DNA from: JBAZDV01 sp041669745
GTDB lineage: Archaea > Thermoplasmatota > Thermoplasmata > Methanomassiliicoccales > Methanomethylophilaceae
Assembly (NCBI GenBank): GCA_041669745.1
Contig: JBAYAO010000036.1
Span: forward strand, 1 to 12,923
Direction of reading: 5' to 3'
DNA length: 12,923 bases
A model generated the notes under the pieces. It saw nothing but the letters and a program-made list of their open reading frames with translations, had not been told where the DNA came from and made no database searches. Below, in pieces: positions 7,012 through 12,923 of the stretch. Position 1 is the first letter of the stretch. Each line of letters opens with the position of its first letter. The translations under genes were made by a program, and so were the position numbers.

Positions 7012-8004
7012 TCAGCGCCTCCTGATCATCTGATTCATTTCATTGTGGACCTCTGCTCTTCCGGTGGATTCATTCTTCAATGATTTCCCTGTGTAGTGCA
7101 GGAAGACCTGATTCATGCTCGGTTTGTGCAGGGATATGGAACTGATGATCCAACTGTTCTTCGAGATCTTCGAAAGCAGATCCGTCATTGCTTCATCGCC
7201 GTTCTTGACGGTCACCCTGTATTCGAAACCGGTACGTTCGACATTCGATACACCGTCGATGGTCATTATGTCGGATGTACGGTCTTCGCCTTCGATGGTA
7301 GCGTATATTATGTCACCGCCGAGAGAGGCTTTGAGTTCGTCAGGCGTCCCTATTATCGCGATCTTGCCGTTGTCGATGATCGCAATCCTATCGCAGAGTG
7401 AATCGGCCTCTTCCAGGTAGTGTGTCGTAAGGAACACGGTCATGCCGTTTTCATTCTTCATGTTCCTGATGTATTCCCATATTATCTCTCTGGTCTGGAT
7501 ATCGAGGCCCAGAGTAGGTTCGTCAAGGAACAGGATCTTTGGTCTGTGTATCAGTCCTTCTGCAAGTTCCAATCTTTTTCTCATACCTCCGGAATAGGTA
7601 TCCACCCTCCTGTCGGCCGCATCTTCCAATTTCATTATTTTCAAAAGTTCGTCGATACGCGTTTTAGCGGTGTCTCTCGGCACGTTGTAAAGGTCGGAAT
7701 GAAGTTCCATGTTCTCCCTTCCCGAGAGTTCATCGTCTGCGGTCAGTGACTGCGGAACCAAACCGATGGTTTTTCTGACCTCGGTGGAATCCTTCATAAC
7801 ATCGTATCCTCCGATGGTAATCGTACCGGATGTCGGTGTCAACAATGTCGTGATCATCGAAATGGTTGTGCTTTTGCCTGCACCGTTGGGTCCCAAGAAT
7901 CCGAATACCTCTCCTTCTCTGACATCGAAACTGATATCGTCAACGGCAAGGACGTCCTTGCCGTACATCTTTCTGAGGTCGTGTATCTCTATTATGTTGT
8001 TCAT
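7012..8004 (-). CDS. ABC exporter ATPase, DrrA-like
   Basis: A 330-residue ATPase of the daunorubicin-resistance type, driving the ABC-2 permease that follows. Motifs are Walker A GPNGAGKST (38-46), Q-loop VPQ (Q85), signature YSGGM (137-141, the YSGGMRKRLE form typical of this group), Walker B ILFLDE (157-162) and switch His in TTHY (H195). Residues from about 225 form the C-terminal accessory domain usual in DrrA proteins, ending in a basic tail. The start is uncertain: ATG at 8004 gives the usual MNNIIEIHDL opening and a GAGGA site at sensible distance, whereas ATG at 8013 would overlap the MarR stop as ATGAGTGA. Either way it is tightly coupled to the regulator gene. Confidence 0.9.
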   Translation of the reverse strand: MNNIIEIHDLRKMYGKDVLAVDDISFDVREGEVFGFLGPNGAGKSTTISMITTLLTPTSGTITIGGYDVMKDSTEVRKTIGLVPQSLTADDELSGRENMELHSDLYNVPRDTAKTRIDELLKIMKLEDAADRRVDTYSGGMRKRLELAEGLIHRPKILFLDEPTLGLDIQTREIIWEYIRNMKNENGMTVFLTTHYLEEADSLCDRIAIIDNGKIAIIGTPDELKASLGGDIIYATIEGEDRTSDIMTIDGVSNVERTGFEYRVTVKNGDEAMTDLLSKISKNSWIISSISLHKPSMNQVFLHYTGKSLKNESTGRAEVHNEMNQMIRRR

Positions 8005-8005
8005 A

Positions 8006-8437
8006 TCACTCATTCCTCTGCTCATCATTGATCTTCTTCCGTATTTTCTCGATCACCGTCTTTATCATCGCAATCTCCTCCTCTGTCAGGTCCTCCATCA
8101 AAGCGGTATAGAACTCTTTGATCGATGATATGGCAAGAGTTCTCATTTTCATACCGTCCTCCGTTAGGCGGATTGAATACATTCTCTTGCAACAACTTGT
8201 ATTCTCAACGAGGTTCTTCTCAATCAATGATTTCACGACCCGTGTGGTCAGAGATTTATCGGTGCTCACACGTTCTGTAAGATCCTTCAGAGAGATTCCA
8301 TCGGTGTATCCGATCTCTATCAGAAAGGGAGTATAGGATGCGGAAATACCGGTGCCGTACAGTTTTCTATTCATAGCAGTTTCAAAATATCGTTTGAACA
8401 GCGGCGGAAACAATTCGTTCTCCATTTCTTCGGTCAT
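8006..8437 (-). CDS. MarR-family transcriptional regulator
   Basis: A 143-residue winged helix-turn-helix repressor-type protein, standard MarR length. The recognition region reads ISLKDLTERVSTDKSLTTRVVKSLIEKNLVE (48-78), followed by the wing and the strand RLTEDGMKM typical of the family. The wing, which in most members is an Asp/Arg-rich turn before LTxxG, here is NTSCCKRMYSIRLTEDG with adjacent cysteines C82 and C83. Flanking helices (5-25 and 100-140) would form the dimer interface. As first gene of an operon with an exporter, it probably represses its own operon and is released by the exporter's substrate or by a related stress; that is inference from the common MarR-exporter arrangement. 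Confidence 0.88.
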   Translation of the reverse strand: MTEEMENELFPPLFKRYFETAMNRKLYGTGISASYTPFLIEIGYTDGISLKDLTERVSTDKSLTTRVVKSLIEKNLVENTSCCKRMYSIRLTEDGMKMRTLAISSIKEFYTALMEDLTEEEIAMIKTVIEKIRKKINDEQRNE

Positions 8438-8490
8438 GAATATCGATCAGTTGACGTATCAACCGTTTTCATTAATATAATTGTCTGAGC
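8438..8490 (-). promoter_or_regulatory. Promoter and probable operator of the MarR-exporter operon
   Basis: Read on the minus strand, a TATA-like TTATATTAAT (8471-8480) is followed by an inverted repeat GTTGA-N4-TCAAC (8450-8463). A start about 25 bases after the TATA box falls inside this repeat, leaving a leader of about 13 bases and no ribosome site before the ATG at 8437. This is the expected position for autorepression by the MarR protein, but binding is inferred. Confidence 0.5.
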
Positions 8491-8833
8491 GTCCTGTCCG
8501 AACCAAGGACCGTTGCAGCAGAAACGGACACACCATCCGAAAGTTCACAGAGCGGACAGTCGAACGAGAAATCATATTATGAATTCTGAGAAAACAGGTG
8601 TGTGGACATTCGTACGGTCCTGAATTTTTCTGAGAAAAGTGAGATCAGAGACAGGAAAGTGCGACTCGGTAAAGAGTTTCAATGATTAGAACAATTCCCG
8701 TGTCAACATCGCTTTTGAGAATAAACCACCGGTAATCATCGCTGTCATTTCTGTGTCAGAATAACAACGATGCAGAGGATCGGTATGTTTCTTTCTGAAA
8801 TTTTTAAAAAACATTCGTGACCTGTCAAGAAGG
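8464..8833. other. Long intergenic region between divergent operons
   Basis: This is the main part of a 472-base stretch without a confident gene. It contains the upstream side of the MarR promoter, CTGTCCG (8494-8500) with matching inverted copies CGGACA(G) at 8525-8530 and 8553-8559, a small possible hairpin CCGTT-N8-AACGG (8510-8527), and two short open frames: 14 codons from 8579 on the plus strand and 42 codons from 8814 on the minus strand. I see no tRNA, snoRNA-like box pair or mobile-element remnant. Confidence 0.4.
8686..8814 (-). CDS. Possible small protein, 42 residues
   Basis: ATG at 8814 to TAA at 8686-8688 encodes MFFKNFRKKHTDPLHRCYSD and then TEMTAMITGGLFSKAMLTRELF. Codon choice looks protein-like, with an AGGTCA about 5 bases before the ATG. 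The TATA box of cassette 2 (8834-8841) is nearly symmetric and, read on this strand, is placed for a leaderless transcript starting near the ATG. No family is recognised, and it could be a chance frame or decayed gene. Confidence 0.2.
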   Translation of the reverse strand: MFFKNFRKKHTDPLHRCYSDTEMTAMITGGLFSKAMLTRELF

Positions 8834-8909
8834 TTTATATGCGTAGTTAATATTGGCACATACATCCAACTCAATCAATAGGTTGAGTAGTTTCATTTGG
8901 GGGCAAAAA
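8825..8909 (+). promoter_or_regulatory. Promoter and leader of importer cassette 2
   Basis: A good archaeal TATA box, TTTATATG (8834-8841), has a purine-rich AAGAAGG element just upstream. The transcript would begin near 8860, giving a leader of about 50 bases. Within it ACTCAA (8869-8874) and TTGAGT (8883-8888) can pair into a 6-bp stem with an 8-base loop. A GGGGG ribosome site (8899-8903) stands 6 bases before the ATG at 8910. Confidence 0.6.
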
Positions 8910-10019
8910 ATGGACAACAAATACATAGCGATATTCGTAGTTGCTATTCTCGCATTATCGGGGGTCGGGGTATATCTCGCATACGGTAACAACCCGAGCG
9001 ACGAACCAACGACGATAACCATCGTTGATGCCAAAAACAACACGATCGAACTTTCAGAACCGTTGGATAAGGTCGCCATCGTGAATACCAACATTCCGGT
9101 CGCGATGAGGATCCTCGGCCTCACGGACAAGGTCGTAGGGATAGATACATCGACACTCAGCAAGAATGACAACGCAGAGGTGTTCACAAACGCAGTGGCA
9201 ATCGGCGCGCGCAACGCAATAACCGGGGAGTCGATTCTGGACGCGGGTACAAATTATGTGATCACGCCTGTTTCGATGGGGATAACCTCCAACACAGATG
9301 CCATAGAGCAGATGGGCATAACGATAATCTACATCGACTGCTACGGTGAGACGGCAATAGAGGATCTCCAGAAAATTCTCACTCTGTTCGGTAACGACGG
9401 TACGGCGAAAGAAAAGTACGATGTGTTCATGGAGAATTATGACGGTATAATCTCATCTGTGGATGCAAAGGTCGCGGCGGCAGGACTCACGCAGTCGCCG
9501 GTCTTCCTCCAATGTTTCATTTCGAAGAATGCATTCTACAATCAGACTGCGGCTACAAGCAAGATGATGGAGAACATCTGCGGAAAGAACGTGTTCAATT
9601 ATCTGGGTGCAAGCACCACGAACATCTCCAATGATGCTACCGATCTGGGTATAAGGGAGGTCGTCATAGCATATGACGGTTCTTCGACGACATCGATAGA
9701 TTTCGTCCTGATCAGGGATTCATCCAAATACAAGGACATAGACGCATATGATCAGTTTGTTGCTATGATGGATGGTGCATACGCTTCGCTTTCTGCTGTT
9801 CAGGACGGTGATGTCTACGTCATGTACACCGATATCATGTCCGGATACCTTTCATATGTGGGATATGCTGCCATGGCGGAGATATTCGGTGTCGACACAG
9901 GATTGGATTTTGCATCCATGATCAGTGATTTCAACGATTCGTACGGAACGGATTATCGTACCACGGAACTTCTGATCAAAGTGGCTGCTGATGGTACGCC
10001 AGAGGAACTGCTTTCATAA
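8910..10019 (+). CDS. ABC importer substrate-binding protein, FecCD/BtuF type (cassette 2)
   Basis: A 369-residue extracellular binding protein of the same family as the one at 301. Residues 5-25 form a hydrophobic N-terminal anchor (IAIFVVAILALSGVGVYLAY) without a lipobox Cys. Then come the first lobe (TITIVDAKNNTIELSEPLDKVAIVN, 35-59), LGLTDKVVGID (69-79), GESILDAGTNYVI in the place of the usual PSLE-PDLVI motif, and IEQMGITIIYIDCYGE leading into the spanning helix. The ATG at 8910 is chosen for its GGGGG ribosome site; the longer frame to 8853 would start in the leader. Its position next to a cobalamin-pathway gene makes a corrinoid ligand attractive, but ferric chelates fit the family equally well. 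Confidence 0.88.
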   Translation: MDNKYIAIFVVAILALSGVGVYLAYGNNPSDEPTTITIVDAKNNTIELSEPLDKVAIVNTNIPVAMRILGLTDKVVGIDTSTLSKNDNAEVFTNAVAIGARNAITGESILDAGTNYVITPVSMGITSNTDAIEQMGITIIYIDCYGETAIEDLQKILTLFGNDGTAKEKYDVFMENYDGIISSVDAKVAAAGLTQSPVFLQCFISKNAFYNQTAATSKMMENICGKNVFNYLGASTTNISNDATDLGIREVVIAYDGSSTTSIDFVLIRDSSKYKDIDAYDQFVAMMDGAYASLSAVQDGDVYVMYTDIMSGYLSYVGYAAMAEIFGVDTGLDFASMISDFNDSYGTDYRTTELLIKVAADGTPEELLS

Positions 10020-10020
10020 T

Positions 10021-10042
10021 GGGGGTACACCCCTCTTTTTTT
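10021..10042 (+). terminator. Hairpin plus T-run between binding protein and permease genes (cassette 2)
   Basis: GGGGG (10021-10025) pairs with CCCCT (10030-10034; four G-C and one G-T pair) around a TACA loop, followed by C and seven T (10036-10042). It begins one base after the TAA of the binding-protein gene and ends 16 bases before the permease ATG. It has a different sequence but the same form and position as the element in cassette 1, pointing to graded expression within the operon. Confidence 0.6.
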
Positions 10043-10058
10043 CTTCAACGGGATTCCG

Positions 10059-11234
10059 ATGTCCGAAGCAGCAGATACGAAGGACAGAAGGCTGAGACTT
10101 CTTGAGATTCTGAAAAACAACGAGTTCGACGACAGTTTGGAAGGTCGGTATTACACAAGTCAGAGGAAGAAGATACTCTACATTCTGATCCTTATCGTGG
10201 TCATATTCTTCACTTCAGTGATCGCATTGAGCATAGGTGCGGTGGACATACCTTTGACGGAGACTCTGAAGGCGATAGGCCATGCGCTGTTTCCATGGTG
10301 GATAGGGAATCCATCAGAGAGCTACTATTCGACGATATTGTTCAAGGGCAGGCTCCCGCGTATATGCCTGACCATACTCACGGGAGTTAGTCTTGCCGCC
10401 GCGGGGCAGATAATGCAAGGTATACTGAGGAATCCATTGGTGAGTCCGTTCACATTGGGTGTCTCCACGGCCGCATCTTTCGGTGCGGCGATGTCCATAG
10501 TTTTCGGTGCGGCGATATTCGGTTCTGTGTACTACATGACGTTTACCATCGGGAGCATGACGATGAATATATCGGACATAGCGACCGCTTTGTTCGCCTT
10601 CATCTTCGGATTGATAAGCATCGGCATAGTGTTGCTGCTGACGAGGAGGAACTATGTATCGCGTTCCGTCGTAATTCTCTCGGGTGTCGTGATCAGTTAT
10701 CTGTTCCAGGCGGGCATAATGCTTGCAAAATACATGTCAGACGATGACTCTCTCAGAGAGATAACCCTCTGGATCATGGGCGGAATGTGGAACGCTACGT
10801 GGGCATCTGTATTCGTTACATTGCCGGTGGTAATCGTCTGTGTTATATTTTTGGAAAAGATGGCAATAGACATAAACACGCTGTCATCGGGCGATGAAGT
10901 GGCCTCGAATCTGGGCGTGGATGTTCAGAAACTCAGACGCAACGGACTCATAATCAGTACATTGGTGACATCTGTGTGCATAGCGTTCACAGGGGTCATC
11001 GGATTCATAGGGCTTATGGCTCCGCATATATGCAGGATGATGATCGGAAACGATTGCAGGTATCTGTTGCCGACGGCCGCCTGCATGGGTGCGCTGATAT
11101 TGCTGATATCCGACACAGTGGCAAGGGTGGTGATCCGTCCGGACGATCTCCCTGTAGGGATCATAATGTACGTACTCGGAGGGATATTCTTCATCTGGAT
11201 GGTCACCAGCAAGAACTGGGGGAAGAGAGTATGA
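10059..11234 (+). CDS. ABC importer permease, FecCD/BtuC family (cassette 2)
   Basis: A 391-residue polytopic membrane protein. It begins with about 45 hydrophilic, charged residues before the first membrane helix (KILYILILIVVIFFTSVIAL), longer than in its cassette 1 paralogue. Conserved blocks match that paralogue closely: RICLTILTGVSLAAAG, MQGILRNPLVSPFTLG, VVILSGVVISYLFQAGIM, GDEVASNLGVDVQKLRR (ATPase contact) and FTGVIGFIGLMAPHICRMM. The ATG at 10059 follows the terminator-like hairpin; its ribosome site is weak (CGGGA). The stop overlaps the ATPase start as ATGA (11231-11234). It forms the membrane channel for the ligand delivered by the preceding binding protein. Confidence 0.92.
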   Translation: MSEAADTKDRRLRLLEILKNNEFDDSLEGRYYTSQRKKILYILILIVVIFFTSVIALSIGAVDIPLTETLKAIGHALFPWWIGNPSESYYSTILFKGRLPRICLTILTGVSLAAAGQIMQGILRNPLVSPFTLGVSTAASFGAAMSIVFGAAIFGSVYYMTFTIGSMTMNISDIATALFAFIFGLISIGIVLLLTRRNYVSRSVVILSGVVISYLFQAGIMLAKYMSDDDSLREITLWIMGGMWNATWASVFVTLPVVIVCVIFLEKMAIDINTLSSGDEVASNLGVDVQKLRRNGLIISTLVTSVCIAFTGVIGFIGLMAPHICRMMIGNDCRYLLPTAACMGALILLISDTVARVVIRPDDLPVGIIMYVLGGIFFIWMVTSKNWGKRV

Positions 11235-12010
11235 GGATGGATGTGGAAGACGTTTCCCAGGGTTACGACGAGAAATTGATACTGGAAGACATCTCATTCA
11301 GTGCCGAGTCTGGTGAATTGATAACGATACTCGGTCCTAACGGAAGCGGAAAATCCACGTTGATAAAGACGATCTGCAACATAATGGCCCCAAGGACGGG
11401 TTCCATCAGGATAGACGGCAACGATGTGGGTTCAATGGAAAAGAAGCAATTCGCCAGGATGGTGGGATATGTTCCGCAGGCCTCTGTATTCTTCAGCTAT
11501 ACGAGTGTCTATGAGACGGTTCTTCTAGGCAGACGTCCATATATAGAATGGTCATACAGCAGGGAGGATCTCAACATAGCCGCCAATGCGATGATCGCCA
11601 TGAAGGTCGATGAATTCGCCGACAAATATGTCACAGAACTTTCCGGCGGTCAGATGCAGAGAGTATTCATAGCCCGTTCGCTTGCTCAGGATCCCAATTT
11701 CTATATCTTCGACGAGCCCACCAGTTCTTTGGATCTGAAGCATCAGCTTGACACTATGTTGATAATGAGGGACATAATAAGAAGGGAGAACTCGTGTCTG
11801 ATAGTCGCTCTCCACGATCTCAATCTGGCACTCAGGTTCTCCGATAAGATAATGGTCCTGAAGGACAGACGCATCTATGATTTCGGAACGGCAGACGAGG
11901 TGGTCACGCCTAAGATGGTCGAGGACGTTTACGGTGTCCCGGCAGAGCTGGTCAGCGGCAAGCACGGGAAGTACATCCATCCGTACTCCGAGAAAGGATC
12001 GGATGGATGA
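11231..12010 (+). CDS. ABC importer ATPase, FecE/BtuD family (cassette 2)
   Basis: A 259-residue ATPase, last gene of cassette 2. All catalytic motifs are present: Walker A GPNGSGKST (35-43), Q-loop VPQ (Q83), signature LSGGQ (137-141), Walker B FYIFDE (157-162), SSLD D-loop and switch His in ALHD (H195). These positions are identical to those in the cassette 1 ATPase, so the two align without gaps across the core. The start is the ATG in the ATGA overlap, with GGGGGAAG 5-6 bases upstream. An in-frame open stretch back to 10976 is the permease read in another frame. Its stop lies only 4 bases from the stop of the convergent CbiE-CbiT gene. Confidence 0.92.
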   Translation: MRMDVEDVSQGYDEKLILEDISFSAESGELITILGPNGSGKSTLIKTICNIMAPRTGSIRIDGNDVGSMEKKQFARMVGYVPQASVFFSYTSVYETVLLGRRPYIEWSYSREDLNIAANAMIAMKVDEFADKYVTELSGGQMQRVFIARSLAQDPNFYIFDEPTSSLDLKHQLDTMLIMRDIIRRENSCLIVALHDLNLALRFSDKIMVLKDRRIYDFGTADEVVTPKMVEDVYGVPAELVSGKHGKYIHPYSEKGSDG

Positions 12011-12014
12011 TCGG

Positions 12015-12923
12015 TCAGACCCTGCCCTGTATCACCGTGATATGGACGGGATTGTTGGCGATCATGAGATGGTAATCACCTGCGAGTCTCGATCTTGAGG
12101 AATTGATGCAGGCGGTCTCTTCTCTAAGGCCTAGTTTTTTGACGCATCGCAGAGTCTCGGAGACCGTTTCCAGGGTGATGGAGTTCATCACGATCCTGAT
12201 CTTCGGATTCTTATTCAACAGGACGGTCAGTATCTCCTCCATGTTTCCTGAGGACCCGCCGATGAATGCATGTGTCGGTACGGGAAGATCCGCAAGCATG
12301 TCAGGAGCGGATCCTTCGACGACCACCAGATTCGGTGTGCAGAATTTTCTTCTGTTCTGGTGTATGAGCGATATGGCTTCCTTCTCTTTCTCTATGGCGA
12401 ATACCTTGCCGTTCACTGCTATCAATGCCATCATTATCGATACAGAACCGGTTCCAGCGCCGACATCATAGATCACCGAGTCATCGGACAATTCGAGTTT
12501 GGCGACCGAGAGCGTTCTTATCTCGGCTTTGGTCATAGGTGCATCTCCTCTGATGAAATCCTCGTCGCGTATGTTCATAGGCACGGAAGTGATCGGCCTT
12601 TCGTTGACTATCAATGTCACACAGAGTCCCGACAGTCCGGCATCTAGTATCTCCGAAGGATTACCACGTACTATGAGCTCGTTGGGATTTCCCAGGTTCT
12701 GAGCGGCGATCATCTGCACATCCATCCCGTAGAAGAGCAGGTCGTTGCAGAGTTTCTGCAATCCCTCTTTGCCCCTGACCAGGGTGAACACCTTTCCGTG
12801 ACGTCGAACCTCTCCGATTATGTTCGCACTGTCGTCGGAGTGTGCGCTCATCAGAAAAACATCATCCCAGGGGATGTTGATCCTCGAGCAGAAATAGACC
12901 ACCGATGAGATACCGCATACTGA
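12015..12923 (-). CDS. cbiET: Fused cobalt-precorrin methyltransferase CbiE-CbiT (5' end outside window)
   Basis: The last 302 residues of a cobalamin-pathway enzyme; its beginning lies beyond the right edge. Window residues 1 to about 110 are the second half of CbiE, recognisable from CGISSVVYFCSRINIPWDDV and AQNLGNPNE; CbiE methylates C-5 of the corrin ring. From about 115 the CbiT domain follows: DEDFIRGDAPMTKAEIRTLS, the SAM-binding motif VIYDVGAGTGSVSI (about 150-163), IEKEKEAI at the end of the second strand, and FIGGSSGNMEEIL (about 220-232). CbiT methylates C-15 and decarboxylates the C-12 acetate. The fusion resembles bacterial CobL/CbiET, whereas several methanogens carry CbiE and CbiT separately. 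The open frame continues to the edge without a start, so the GTG at 12902 is not the true start. Confidence 0.9.
   Translation of the reverse strand, partial: SVCGISSVVYFCSRINIPWDDVFLMSAHSDDSANIIGEVRRHGKVFTLVRGKEGLQKLCNDLLFYGMDVQMIAAQNLGNPNELIVRGNPSEILDAGLSGLCVTLIVNERPITSVPMNIRDEDFIRGDAPMTKAEIRTLSVAKLELSDDSVIYDVGAGTGSVSIMMALIAVNGKVFAIEKEKEAISLIHQNRRKFCTPNLVVVEGSAPDMLADLPVPTHAFIGGSSGNMEEILTVLLNKNPKIRIVMNSITLETVSETLRCVKKLGLREETACINSSRSRLAGDYHLMIANNPVHITVIQGRV

Noticed and set aside
7096..7749. Plus-strand open frames opposite the DrrA-type ATPase
   Set aside because: They mirror a gene with complete ABC ATPase motifs and contain no recognisable protein features.
8579..8623. Fourteen-codon frame MNSEKTGVWTFVRS
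   Set aside because: Too short, no ribosome site and no promoter; not distinguishable from chance.
8825..8909. Cobalamin riboswitch before cassette 2
   Set aside because: The leader is only about 50 bases and lacks the conserved B12-box and multi-stem core; such switches are also not expected in archaea.
10976..11230. Open frame extending the cassette 2 ATPase upstream
   Set aside because: Same situation as in cassette 1: it is the permease gene read out of frame, and the extension has no domain-like features.
12030..12042. Near-perfect palindrome TATCACCGTGATA
   Set aside because: It lies inside the coding end of CbiE-CbiT (codons for HITV), far from any promoter, and has no adjacent T-run. 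Likely chance, although it resembles the 6096-6108 repeat.
1..12923. CRISPR arrays, tRNA or rRNA genes, insertion sequences
   Set aside because: No regularly spaced repeats, tRNA-like cloverleaf sequence, transposase-like protein or paired terminal repeats were seen on either strand.

Overview
The window looks archaeal and is most likely from a methanogen of the Thermoplasmata, order Methanomassiliicoccales, though that level of assignment is inference. Promoters carry AT-rich TATA-like boxes at archaeal spacing, Arg is often AGG/AGA and Ile often ATA, the substrate-binding proteins have N-terminal membrane anchors instead of lipoboxes, and all 13 confident genes stop with TGA (12) or TAA (1), none with TAG. 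Almost everything here is membrane transport, plus one regulator and one corrin-biosynthesis enzyme.

Layout. Bases 1-300 hold the possible tail of an unrecognised gene and the promoter of cassette 1. Cassette 1 (301-3291, +) is a FecCD/BtuCD-type importer in the order binding protein, permease, ATPase. Next, on the minus strand, is a ZnuA-ZnuC-ZnuB type metal importer (promoter near 6050-6110, genes 6030 down to 3502), its genes joined by overlapping start and stop codons. Upstream of it, also on the minus strand, is a MarR regulator - DrrA-type ATPase - ABC-2 permease operon (8437 down to 6216), probably an exporter under its own regulator. A 472-base non-coding stretch (8438-8909) separates its divergent promoter from cassette 2 (8910-12010, +), a second FecCD-type importer paralogous to cassette 1. 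A fused CbiE-CbiT corrin methyltransferase (12015 to the window edge, -) converges on cassette 2 with a 4-base gap.

How it fits together. The genes form an uptake island for scarce metal cofactors: two importers for iron chelates or corrinoids, one for zinc or a similar divalent metal, and a cobalamin-pathway enzyme. A methylotrophic methanogen depends heavily on corrinoid methyltransferases and metalloenzymes, so this grouping makes sense, but the substrates of cassettes 1 and 2 cannot be read from sequence alone. The most notable non-coding signal is a hairpin followed by a T-run between the binding-protein gene and the permease gene in both paralogous cassettes. The two elements differ in sequence but agree in form, suggesting partial termination that keeps binding protein in excess over membrane components. 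Other points worth checking are a Cys-Cys pair in the DNA-binding wing of the MarR protein, small palindromes at several promoters, and an altered fourth metal ligand in the ZnuA-like protein. I see no clearly new multi-gene system.
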